Shown piece after piece: positions 53,858 through 64,000 of a DNA stretch of 64,000 bases (position 1 is the first letter of the stretch; the number at the start of each line of letters is the position of its first letter). This stretch comes from Nematostella vectensis (Eukaryota > Cnidaria > Anthozoa > Actiniaria > Edwardsiidae). Below the pieces are notes generated by a model. That model made no database searches. It was not told the DNA's origin and saw nothing but the letters and a program-made list of their open reading frames with translations. The stretch covers positions 5,537,703-5,601,702 of the forward strand of contig NC_064037.1 in the NCBI RefSeq assembly GCF_932526225.1, written 5' to 3'. Made by a program: the position numbers and the translations under genes.

Positions 53858-56800
53858 ATGCTTTCCAGAGCTGCTATTCGCGCAAATGGAGCCAACACTA
53901 TTTCTAGAGCTGTCAGACAGTTCTCTTCATCTTCACAGGTAGGAAATCTCGTGTTGGGTTCCCGCGAAGGCAAAGTACCGGTGAAATGTAAATTTGTAAT
54001 TTCACACGATCCAAAGTTACAATTTGTTGAAATCGTGTCTGTGTTGTCATGTTTGTGCATAGCGGCAGTCAAAGGTTGCAATCCTTGGTGCAGCTGGGGG
54101 AATAGGCCAGCCAATGTCTTTGCTATTGAAACAATCTCCGTTGATCAGCCATCTCGCTTTGTATGACATCGTCAACACCCCAGGCAAGTGTACCAAGTAC
54201 TTTACTTACTTCAGCTTATACCAGTCTCAACACAAAACACACTAATTCCTTTACAAAACCAACAAACAAGCAAACAAGCTCTCTTGGCAATCTGCAATCA
54301 ACCCCACAGAAAACCCAAGCACTCTATGTATTCTAGTACGCAAGAGAATTTGTATAGTGATAAAAAAATGGAAAATTAAATAAAATGGACTTTCTAGTGG
54401 ACTTTTTGATGATCTAAATCACCTCAAAATTGGTAAGCAGAACGCTCAAAGGTTAAGCCAAACAGCCGAATGAAGCTAAAGTCACCATCCCGTTTTGTGT
54501 AGGAAACCTTGGCATTATTTTTTTAATTTGCTGACCTTTCGCGCTCTGTCACAATGCTTGAATTGACCAGCCGTGCACCCAACTGACTTTTCTCTCCACC
54601 CTACCCCAGACCTATAAAAACCACTTGATAAAGTCATACGTACCCACGCCTTCATGGGAGCTGTTAAGTCAGCCAATCACAGAACAACCTCAGGTAAACA
54701 AGAAATGGAAAAACATGTGACTGCTCCCATGGGGGCGCAGATGGGTAAGATTTTACCAAATGGTCTTGATAGGTCTGGGGTAGAATGGGGAGAGCTTTGA
54801 GGAGCGATTACCAAGCCAAATATCAGTTGGGTGCATGGCTCCTCATCTTGTAAGAGTGGTGAAAGGGAAATGAGTGAGAAAAATGGACCCATAATATTCA
54901 GGAGAGATCCCAAAGAGAAAATAATAAAGTGAGTCCCCTATGAAGATTATTTTCTTTAATTTTCCATTTTTTCATCACTATACAAATTCTCTTGCATACT
55001 AGAATACAAACCGTGTGCTTGGGTTACCTGTGTCAACCCATGAATTAATGACATTTTAAGATGCAGAATGATTACAAACATCAGTGCATAATTAACAATG
55101 GTATAAATTTATATATAAGTGTGACCTTTCTTGCATAACAACTCTCATCTCAATGAAGTGATAGTAATTAATGTTTTTGTTTTCTGTAGGAGTTGCTGCT
55201 GATTTGAGCCACATTTCCACCCGTGCAAAGGTTAGTAAGTATCGTTAGTGATGAAAAGTCACATGTTAATCCACTCTTTTTCATTTTGATGAATAGCTGT
55301 TTAACAGGCATATTCTGTCTGCCCTGAAATATTTGCAATAAGTATTAAAAGCTCATACTGACATAAATTTTTAAACAGGTTACAAGTCACCAAGGGCCAG
55401 ATGATTTGAAAGCTGCTCTTGAGGGATGCTCTGTAGTGGCAATTCCCGCTGGTGTGCCAAGAAAACCTGGTAAGCTTGCTGTTACATTTAGTAAAACTAA
55501 AATACAAAGTCATCTTGCTATTATGAACACTAAATGACAGTCCCGAGGGTGTCAGCAATAGTCAGATTTGACTTGAAATCTTTCAGTCTTCATTTAGCAA
55601 TCATGACAATGATCAGTTAGCTAGAAATACAGCTTTTAACAACATTGACATCTTATAAAGTGACAATAACCTATTATTTTTAATCGTTCTAATCATCTCA
55701 GGAATGACTCGTGATGATCTCTTCAACACCAATGCTTCCATAGTCAAAAATCTTTCGGAGGCTTGTGCAAAGTAAGTCAGTTGTGTAAAAGGGGACTTTT
55801 GGTGGTGGAGATATACCCCGAGTTTGGCTGTTACAATTATTTTTCATGTTATACTTATTAGGCACTGCCCCAAGGCTATCATCTGCATCATCTCAAATCC
55901 TGTAAGTTTCTGTTGATTCATGCAAGTTCAACATTATTTATTTTGATTCATACAAGTTGTACTGTTGTATTATTTTTTAATTCATGATTTACTTGTAAAT
56001 GTTGTAGGTCAACTCAACAGTCCCTATTGCAAGTGAAGTCTACAAAAAGGCGGGAGTGTATGACCCAGGAAGGTCAGCACAATGTTCATTTTCCCTTTGC
56101 GAAATCACATTGTATAACACAAGCATTATACTCATTTATAGCAAAAAAGTGATATCTAACATTTAGTTTTTTTGATAGAATTCTTGGTGTTACAACCCTT
56201 GACATTGTGCGTGCTCATACATTTGTTGCTGAAGCTAAGGTTAGTTCTCTTATTGAAACCACTGTTTACATCACCAAGTGATGCTTAGATTAAATCTTAA
56301 GGTTCAAACTCCATAAACTTTTTCGTCCATCAAATGTGTTGTCTCACAACACATTCAAACTTGACAAACAAACTGTCACATTTTTTATGGAACTTTTTCT
56401 CACATAAATAACTGCCTTATAAAACATCTTGAGTTGAATAATCTGTTATTTTTAACTAGCCCTCCATGCTGTACATCATGTCACTGACTTTTTGTTCTTT
56501 TTTAGGGCCTGGATGTGAATATTGTTAAGATCCCAGTCATTGGTGGTCACTCTGGAGTCACCATTCTGCCTCTTCTCTCTCAGGTACACAATGTTCTAGC
56601 CAATCAGGGACAATCTTTATGCATTTAAAATTAAAACATCATTCTACAGTAGCTTGCCTACTCTTTTTTATGTGGGATTCACCCTTTTTCTTGCCAAAAC
56701 TCAGTAGATTTTAGCAAAAAAAGCAGGGGATTGTCTTTGATATTTTTCTCCTAAGCCTGAATATTTTTGCATCTCAATTGACCTGTTTTGATGGGAATAC

Positions 56801-59564
56801 ATTAGTCTTTGTTTATTTGTAAACTAATGCTTTGTTAACTAAGCTTACCCATATTACTGGCCAGTCAAATAAAACCAATTTAATTTGATACTTTTTATCC
56901 TTTAATTTACAACTTATTTTTACAAAAAGTAAATAATCTGGATGTTATGTTTCTTTTCAGACCACACCATGTGTGAATTTTACTCAGGACGACCTTGAGA
57001 AGTTGACAGATAGAATTCAAAACGCTGGCACTGAGGTCGTCAATGCAAAGGCTGGAGCTGTGAGTATTAGGTGGTCAAGGATTGCCAATATCTATGTGTC
57101 TTGGAGGTGGTCAAAATAGTATTCGCCTTTTCTGTATATTCTATATGTATGTAGAACCTGTAGGTTCTTAAAAAGCCTTTTTGTCAAATTTAGATTTTCC
57201 TCAAAACGTCCCTGATGAGACACAATTGGAATAATCTTCAAGGGTCTTACATATTTTGCATTTTTTTGTGTCACTGGTTTTCAAAACTTTGATAACTGTT
57301 TTGCTAAAGAAAATAAGGTGTAAAGAGTGCCTTTTTTTGTTTGCCAAAAATGGAAGCAACACTGACCCAAAGATGATGTTGGTACTGTTTCACATAACAT
57401 GCATATTGGGAGTTGTAGTGAATTATAGTTTCCCACAATTTTTGTTTTTGCTTTATGCTGACTGTGCCTGTTCTTCAGGTCCCCTGCAAATGGTACGATT
57501 AAACATATTATTATTATTGTCTGTCATCATCATCGTTGTTGTTATAATAGTGATTATATTGCAAGCAATGCTGAAGTACTATAAAATATTTTATTATTAT
57601 CTCAGGGATCTGCAACCTTGTCTATGGCGTATGCTGGAAAGGAGTTTGTACATTCTGTAAGTGATCAATTAAATTATATCAGTTTGATTTATACTGTGTT
57701 CTCTAACTGTCTGAAGGCCATTTTGTGATCCCTCCTTTCTTATTTGGTTCATTGGATTTTATTATTTCAATTTAAAATGTTCTATATAGAGTCTTTCTTT
57801 TGCCTTAGGTTATTGAGGCTTTAAATGGCAAGAAGGATGTGGTGCAGTGTGCTTTTATCAAGTCTCACCTGACCGAGGCTGGTTATTTTGCTACTCCAGT
57901 TCTACTGGGAGTGAGTACAGAAATAGTATATTATATTAGCTCTTTACAGATTATAATTGAAAAATACCGGTACCTGTTTTTTACTATACAGTGGAATCCA
58001 CTTGAAGCCACAAGGGAGATAAAAAAACACTTTGGAAAAATGAGAATTACCCAATTAGAAATTACTAATAAATGGTATCAACTGAACATAAGTAGAGTTA
58101 TGAGGGAGCTTGAGATATCCAAGTTCAAACTTGGGGCTCCACTCTCTCTCTATGTTTTGTAACTTATGTTCCATCTATATGATTTTTAACCTGTAATGTA
58201 CCTTATTGTTTTTATTGTAGACAAATGGTGTTGAGAAGAATCTAGGAATGGGAAAGCTCTCAGATTATGAACAAAAGAAGATGGGAGAGGTAATGTTTGG
58301 TGTTTTTTTTACCTTTTTTATATTTTTTCTATCTATGGTTATAGGATATACAGTAAACTTTGCCTAAGGCGGCACTTTTGGGACTAAGATTATCGTGAAA
58401 GGTTAGAGATTTGACAACCTACTATGTGTAAGTCGTCATTTTGGTGATTTGTTTGTAACCTAAATGAGTAATGACTTGAAGAAGAGGTAGCATTGCAGCA
58501 ATGTTGATTTGTTTCATTCCAGGATTTCAGTCAGTATTTATAAAAAAGAGTTTTCAGTTTTTGTTCAGTTGCCATGATAATTACTGCGTAATCAATACAT
58601 AAATTACTTTCTATACACGACTAGTGTCACGACTAGTGTCACGACTAGTGTCACGGCTAGTGTCACGACTAGTGTCACGGCTAGTGTCACGACTAGTGTC
58701 ACGGCTAGTGTCACGACTAGTGTCACGGCTAGTGTCACGGCTAGTGTCACGACTAGTGTCACGGCTAGTGTCACGACTAGTGTCACGACTAGTGTCACGG
58801 CTAGTGTCACGGCTAGTGTCACGACTAGTGTCACGGCTAGTGTCACGACTAGCGTCACGACTAGCGTCACGACTAGCGTCACGACTAGCGTCACGACTAG
58901 CGTCACGACTAGTGTCACGACTAGTGTCACGGCTAGTGTCACGACTAGTGTCACGACTAGTGTCACGGCTAGTGTCACGACTAGTGTCACGACTAGCGTC
59001 ACGACTAGTGTCACGACTAGTGTGAGTGTCGGCTTAGGCAACGCAAAAACAATAGGGAACTTGCGAAAGATCACTGGGTGGCAAACTAGCGGTAGTTCGC
59101 GGGGTTTTTCCATATATATATATATATCTTGGTTTATAGGAAAAAAAACAAGCGAACTACCGTTTCATCTCTACAAGCCTGTTTCGTGGTTGCCTACTCA
59201 TCAGGAGATTATCGCATGTTTTTTTACAAACCAAGATATATCCCAAGATATATACCAAGATATATTTTTTTTTTGTGATCAGAAAATTAGGGCTAGAGGC
59301 AATAATATGTTTGGAACAATAAATGTTTTTTTTATTTGTTATTAAATTCTTCTTTTTCCACACTCTTGGTTAACTAAACTATAAATAATCTGAGATATTT
59401 TGCACAGAATTATGCAGTTGAAGTATGGCATGATGTTGGAAACTGTTCAGCAAACTATATAATGATAGCTTTGGCCCTCTGAAGGCTAATTTTATCTTTT
59501 CTTGTAGGTCATTCCAGAGTTATTGAAGAACATCAAGAAAGGAGAAGACTTTGTAAACCAATAA
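53858..59564 (+). CDS. MDH2: Malate dehydrogenase, mitochondrial (14 exons)
   Basis: NAD-dependent malate/oxaloacetate interconversion in the mitochondrial matrix (TCA cycle, malate-aspartate shuttle). Exons: 53858-53938, 54063-54183, 55190-55230, 55379-55469, 55702-55771, 55862-55901, 56008-56072, 56179-56239, 56506-56583, 56961-57059, 57606-57656, 57809-57910, 58221-58289, 59508-59564. They total 1,026 nt (341 residues) with all phases consistent. Exon 1 is an Arg/Ser-rich targeting peptide ([11 protein letters not shown]...RQFSSSS). Then come the GAAGGIGQP nucleotide-binding loop, substrate arginines in [31 protein letters not shown] (Asp) and [11 protein letters not shown] (catalytic His), ending KKGEDFVNQ. 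The length is normal for the family. Intron 2 uses a GC donor (CCAG|GCAAGT). Intron 2 holds a fold-back element, and intron 13 a minisatellite and a hammerhead ribozyme. Confidence 0.96.
54303..55033. mobile_element. Fold-back / MITE-like element in MDH2 intron 2
   Basis: Long imperfect inverted arms meet near 54660-54730. Outer match: CCCAAGCAC..GTATTCTAGTACGCAAGAGA with the reverse complement of 54962-55025. Middle match: GTGCACCCAACTGA and CTACCCCAGACCTAT against ATAGGTCTGGGGTAG and TCAGTTGGGTGCA. Centre match: TTCATGGGAGC against GCTCCCATGGG. Stretches between the blocks have diverged or differ in length. Confidence 0.75.
58618..59022. repeat. 12-bp minisatellite in MDH2 intron 13
   Basis: About 33 copies of CTAGTGTCACG(A/G), with a run of CTAGCGTCACGA in the middle (58851-58908). 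Because the unit is a multiple of three without stops, both strands show long VTLVVT- or SRLVSR-type frames that are not genes. Confidence 0.97.
59161..59210 (-). ncRNA. Hammerhead ribozyme (type I)
   Basis: On the minus strand all conserved parts are present. Stem I 5' strand AUCUC (59209-59205) precedes the core CUGAUGA (59204-59198). Stem II GUAG-GCAA-CCAC has a single A-C mismatch, followed by the core GAAA (59185-59182). Stem III is ACA-GGCU-UGU, followed by A at 59172, then stem I 3' strand GAGAU (59171-59167) pairing fully with AUCUC. The predicted cleavage site is after GUA, between 59172 and 59171. Such minimal ribozymes with a very short stem III are known from Penelope-like retroelements of animals, and this copy is probably a fragment of one. 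It sits antisense in intron 13 of MDH2. GCGAACTACCG just outside recurs inverted at about 59087-59098. Confidence 0.8.
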
Positions 59565-60300
59565 TTACTCTATAATCTCTTCTGGTGTCCTTAAGCTTTA
59601 GTAAAGCTATAGCTATGCTTTTATTAATATACAGTGTTTTAGAAGACACAGAATTGTAAATTAATTCAGAATTTTATTGGATGCCATTCTAACTCTGTCC
59701 TTATCTGTGTATCTAGTAAAACATCATTATAAAAATTGTGTTTTTTTGTGGTATATAGTAGGATGTTAAGTTTTACGAAACTGGAGAGACAACGGCAGAA
59801 CACACTGTTTATTTCTTTTATCATCCCTCTGGCATTGTTAATCTTAAAGTCCCTAATAATGCGGAGAGGCTGTTGTATACTTGAAGGAGATATCCATAAA
59901 AAAATCATCAGACTAAGGTCATTGGATTTTCTTGCATCTATAATCCTTGTGGAAACCTTTGGCATAATTTTTAAAAGATGTGTTCAACAAAATAAGCTAA
60001 AACAAAATAAGCTATGGTACTAAGATAAACAAAAATACCCACACAACAATTTTCTGAAACAGTCCCTTTGCCTGGATCAGTGTTAGCCATGAGATGTACT
60101 GTATTTACCATTGATAAGGTGGGGGGGGGTGCATTCATAGCGGTATAATATGGAAAAAAATTGTATTTGAAGATTCCTTAATAAGAAATGACCCAGGTTT
60201 TGGCTGCCAAGGGGGGGGGGGTGCTTGCACACATTGCGACCCCCTGTGTACATGCCTGATATTGATCTTTTGCTTTTGTGGGAATTTTATGCTATTCAAA
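59565..60300. other. MDH2 3' UTR and intergenic
   Basis: Starts with the MDH2 3' UTR; no perfect AATAAA close to the stop. Poly-G runs at about 60121-60130 and 60210-60221. No other gene is seen. Confidence 0.4.
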
Positions 60301-60319
60301 AGTACCACCCTCTGTATCA

Positions 60320-60373
60320 GAGCCTCCAGACTTCTCTTGTTGCAGTCACTGGACAAGAGAAATCTGGAGGCTC
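60320..60373. repeat. Hairpin, 21-bp stem
   Basis: GAGCCTCCAGACTTCTCTTG (60320-60339) pairs with CAAGAGAAATCTGGAGGCTC (60354-60373) at 19 of 20 positions, plus T60340-A60353, around a 12-base loop. GTACC and GGTAC just outside (60302-60306 and 60377-60381) can extend it. The size is compatible with a microRNA precursor, on either strand. Confidence 0.75.
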
Positions 60374-60379
60374 TTTGGT

Positions 60380-61205
60380 ACCCAAGTTACAAAAGTACAC
60401 ACCTAGAGGCAAATACTTATACTTAGGAGCATTCTGCCATTGTCACTTATGTATACTGGTAATAGTGGGACCATTGTATTGCTAAGATAAGGGGAGGGAT
60501 GGTTTGGAAGGGGCAGCCAACTCTGATTTGTATTCAGCGCCACTCCACTCCACTGTTTTCTGTAGAACCCTCCCTTTGTAAACATCAAAACTTTGTTGAC
60601 CCCCCCCAGGAGAAACCCAAAAACCATTTTGACCCCCCCTCCTCTTTAAAAATCCACAAAACTACATATAGATACATATAAACAAATCAATAATATTTTG
60701 TATTGTAATGAGTCAAATCTGGCCTTGTGGCGTTTTGAAACAGTAAAGAATATGTATCTATACCTAGATCTATCTCTGCATGCCATATCGCTAGTCAATA
60801 TCACGCAGGACAATTTTGTATTTTACTGCACAAACTTTTTACACATTGACATTATCTAATAACCTGCCGTCCTGGATTCCCAGTATATTTTAAAAATGCA
60901 TATACGTCGGGTTTAATAAGTATTGTTGAATTTGTCATTTGTGGGAAAGCGTTCACGGCTCACCAGCATTTAATGTAGCCTAAATATGCAATTGGCAATG
61001 TTAGGAAACAGCTTTTCTTGCATTTTGATTACGCATTTCAATTATAATAAATAAAAAAGGTTTCCTACTTTTAAGGGATGAAACTTTTTTGACCCCCCTT
61101 AACCACATTAAAACTTTTATGACCACCCATCGACGTACCCAAAACTTTTTTAGCCCCCCCTGTGTGGGAACCGAGCCCCCCCCCCCCCCCTCGGCCATAA
61201 ATAAT
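60380..61205. other. Intergenic with degenerate C-rich repeats
   Basis: Contains loosely repeated AAAACTTTTTTGACCCCCC-type units (60590-60650 and 61080-61165) and a poly-C run at about 61177-61190. No gene is seen. Confidence 0.4.
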
Positions 61206-61214
61206 GAACACTCC

Positions 61215-62441
61215 CAGGGGCTCATAAGTAGGGGCAATCATATCTGTATTATATAATTGTCACAGCGTTTCCTAGGATCAGGCTATTTTTAGACGCACGG
61301 ATTAGCCAATCAGATGACAGGACGGAAAAATTGACTTTGTCTCGAGGAATCCAAAATTGGCGGCCAAGAAGGGGGAAAACGACGCTTGCTTTTCAAAGTC
61401 TTCCTACGTCGTCATATGCCTTCTTATTTTTGGATCCTTTTTGTCGCAGAGAAAGAAACATTCTGTTACTAGCCTTGGACTATTTATTTCTCCATAAGTG
61501 GACTCAAACGTTGTTACGAGGACATTTTTTCTTGCTCTTGCAAAGCAATAAATTCGGAAATAAGTGATCATTTGTTTCGATCTCGAAATTCTGTCGCTGA
61601 GAGGCGATATTATCATTTATAAGGTTTTTGATACTGCTAGTTAACTACGATAGTGTAAGAAGTAACATACGAAAGTTTATGTCTTGTTTTTGTGAAATAT
61701 TTTTATTAAACGAGCTTTTCAAAGCTAGAACTGTGTTTGTATCAACACCCATGACCTGTCCTGGACTCACTGTACTGATCTGGTAAAAAATTGTAAGAAA
61801 TATCCATGTAAAGTATACTAACATAAAAGGCAACCTCAATATGGATGTTTGTGTCTTTTTGTAAATTCTATTTCCATTTAATTCGAAAATTTATACTTGT
61901 CATCCTATCGCTTAAAATCCACGAACTTGTTCAACGAATAACACGAAAACGGTACGAGGTGCGATGGTGATCCATCTCGTTTCGCGATAGGAAAAATATC
62001 CAACTTTAAATTGGTACACAAATTAATTGCTTTAGAGGCTGACAAGTTATGAATTTCGCCGGTTTTTCACGATATTGCTACAAATGTAAATTCGCTATTT
62101 TGATGACGAGTGTCTGCAGTTCAAGTGCTTCTTTCTCCATAATTACAACTCGTCGTCCCTCCATCGCTTGTCAGATTGATCTCTAGTTATCTATGAGTAC
62201 GTATTGAACAAAGCCAACACGTAAACTTGCCGATTAAACCACAAATCTGCTCCAAAGTGAAGTTGTCCGGGAGCTCTTCACCCAAAAACTTTTAAACAAA
62301 AATGATTTTTTTGGCGCGTTCTGATTGGCCAAGCCGATTCACGTGAACCGTGTCCACCCTGGCCTGATCCTAGGAAACGCCGTGACACCTATATAGTACA
62401 AGAATGTGGGGAAGTTGATTGCCCCTACTTATGAGCCCCTG
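61215..62441. mobile_element. Non-autonomous hAT-like element
   Basis: Inverted ends CAGGGGCTCATAAGTAGGGG (61215-) and its mirror CCCCTACTTATGAGCCCCTG (-62441), with further matching blocks inside: GCGTTTCCTAGGATCAGGC (61264) against GCCTGATCCTAGGAAACGC (about 62362), and GATTAGCCAATCAGA against TCTGATTGGCCAA. The flanks are ACACTCC(C) at 61208 and 62442, an 8-bp-type target duplication. The CAGGG tips and 8-bp duplication fit hAT. There is no transposase inside the 1.2 kb. Confidence 0.75.
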
Positions 62442-62906
62442 ACACTCCCTAAATGAAATTAATAATTTTAATAAAATTTAGGATTTTTAGCTCACTAATT
62501 TTTAAACTTGCCCTATCCCTTCCTAAAAGAAACATGGTTTAGCTTCTTTAAATGAAAAGTTCAGACTCTTTTTTCTCATTGCTGCTTTTTGAGAGGCAGG
62601 GGAAATAAAAAAATCTTAGGTTATGAATACTTCCGGTTTAAAGCATGAGGCCGGATGCTGGCTTAGCATGATATCGAGGCTGTAAACGTAAACTGTCAAC
62701 TGCGCCTGCGCATTACTGCCAAATAAAATGCGAGTTGAAGTCTTTTTTGTACTTTCTGAAAATGGCTGTTTAGTCATCAAGGGCTCGGGTAGAAACATCA
62801 AAATTTCAGCCTTATAAACGCCATAACCACTCAAAATACCGGCCTAACAACTACTAAACATAACAGTGGGAAGGCTCCGTAAGATTTCCACCTCGTTAAG
62901 AGGAAA
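62442..62906 (+). promoter_or_regulatory. Upstream region of 4E-T gene
   Basis: The interval between the hAT-like element and the 4E-T start codon. It must contain the 5' UTR and probably the core promoter; no TATA box is evident. It is inferred from position only. Confidence 0.35.
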
Positions 62907-63537
62907 ATGGAAGTTGAGGAGCCTAGCAAAAACGTCGGCTCTGTTCATGCACGAGGGAAATCAGAGAAGAAAGACAGCAATGGCGGTGAGAAACCTTTCT
63001 CAAAAGGTAATGTGGAAGACATAAAACAATACAAATACCTTCAGTGAAAGTCTCTCGAACTTGTTTTCCAACAACAAGATAGTGCGTAGCTCAGCTCTTT
63101 TTATTAACCGATATTTTAGATATCTGAAATTAGTTCTCGTATCATGTCCCAAAAATAGTCCGTCCGTTTTATGTCACAGCCTTTTCGAATTTTGTATTTC
63201 TTGTGTTTACTTTACTTATTCGAAGAAAATGAGGAAGTACCAAGTGCCATTGGGACTGAAGAAAAAACGGCAAAGGACAGTCTTGGAGACGGAGAGAGTG
63301 AACCAGAAGCCACACGTGTGATGTACTCGAAGGTTTGTGAAGTGAACAACCTGTGCTATAAAAGTCTATTTTTATTTTTATCGTTATGTATGAACACCCA
63401 ACAAGAGATTTTACAAGTAGACGTTTTGTAAAATTTGTTTTCAATTTTTAATTTTATTTTTAGGATGAGCTTGTTGCTTTGAAAGAAAGTCCCAGTTGTC
63501 GTGCTTGGCCAAGTATCTTGTCTGAGGAGTTTGTTAG
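62907..63537 (+). CDS. EIF4ENIF1: eIF4E transporter 4E-T, first three exons (partial)
   Basis: 4E-T binds eIF4E, shuttles it to the nucleus and P-bodies and promotes translational repression and mRNA decay. Exon 1 is 62907-63006 (donor AAAAG|GTAATG; an in-phase alternative donor GGCG|GTGAGA ends it at 62985). Exon 2 is 63226-63332 and exon 3 is 63464-63537. The phases join correctly. The N-terminus is acidic and Lys/Ser-rich. Exons 2 and 3 together give VMYSKDELVALKESPSC, which contains the canonical eIF4E-binding motif YxxxxL-hydrophobic (YSKDELV) followed by the 4E-T-like LKESP and a SEEF block. The gene continues past the window. Other YxxxxL proteins such as 4E-BP or eIF4G have different flanks, so 4E-T is the best match. 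Confidence 0.75.
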
Positions 63538-64000
63538 GTATTATTATTATTCTAGTTCATAACTAAATAACAATGTTAGTGCCATTAGTATTAGCAGTTG
63601 CAAACTATCAGTCATGAAAATTACAGAAGGAAAACTACTTTTAATACAATCATGAACTTGTCCAGGAAGTCTATTCAAACACATTTTGAGAAGAAAATTT
63701 GACAACTAGGTTAACGTTGACTTTTTGATACAATGAAACCCTCTACCTGAAATTTAGTGTTGCTTTGAGTGACCATGGGCGTAGCTACCTGCATACATAT
63801 AAGACATCCCATTATTAAGCCCCTATTTCTTGTAAAAGCAAAAAAATCAGGCCTCTTAATCCCTGACATCCTGGAGCTGCTTTCTATATGACACACATTT
63901 GTGAGCAGCCTAATTTGGACATGTCAGATATTTTCCCCTTTGGACCTGTTGATTTGGTCCTTCATACAGGGCTTGGGGTCAAATAATGAAATGTCCTAGT
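63538..64000 (+). other. 4E-T intron 3 (partial)
   Basis: Begins with the GTATTA donor after exon 3 and stays non-coding to the window's end. No further exon is recognised before 64000. Confidence 0.5.

Noticed and set aside
58604..59113. 169-codon and 133-codon frames across the 12-bp minisatellite
   Set aside because: Low-complexity VTLVVT/SRLVSR repeats inside an MDH2 intron; repeat artefact.

Overview
The window looks like a piece of a cnidarian nuclear genome, most likely an anthozoan (sea anemone, coral or relative). The reasons are AT-rich DNA, intron-rich conserved animal genes with short GT-AG introns, a single-exon rhodopsin-type receptor, and a dense mix of DNA transposons, MITEs, BEL/Pao, CR1/Jockey-like and Penelope-like material. 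The species cannot be fixed from the sequence alone.

Conserved host genes are few. At the left edge are the last two exons of an SR-rich (splicing-factor-like) gene (814-1067). At 31958-32184 is what looks like the last exon of a fibroblast growth factor. At 48285-49214 (minus) is a class A GPCR. At 53858-59564 is a complete 14-exon mitochondrial malate dehydrogenase gene that can be joined exon by exon into 341 residues. At the right edge (from 62907) are the first three exons of the eIF4E transporter 4E-T, with its YxxxxL eIF4E-binding motif.

Between these lie three single-exon genes of unknown function: 8461-9099 plus, 24961-25314 plus and 35231-35836 minus. Each ends in the same short C-terminal module (RR-x2-[VI]-C-E-x-[IL]-E followed by an L-R-containing tail that runs to the stop). 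I do not recognise the family. It is the best candidate here for something undescribed, and the first gene is followed by two further degenerate copies of its own C-terminal tail.

The rest is mobile and repetitive DNA. 4289-6473 is a decayed Tc1/mariner/IS630-type transposon with unusually long (about 450 bp) terminal inverted repeats. 10777-24349 is a 22-bp minisatellite of about 6.8 kb, split by an apparently intact, very young BEL/Pao retrotransposon (LTRs 392 bp with 2 differences, 5-bp target duplication). 28.6-30.9 kb has a MITE and an 85-bp tandem repeat. 37.2-40.0 kb is a segmental duplication with a second copy of the same MITE inside one half. 44.95-46.62 kb is a 5'-truncated LINE. 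46.65-48.12 kb carries diverged tandem repeats and a possible LTR remnant. The malate dehydrogenase introns hold a fold-back element, a 12-bp minisatellite and a well-formed hammerhead ribozyme on the minus strand. 61.2-62.4 kb is a non-autonomous hAT-like element.
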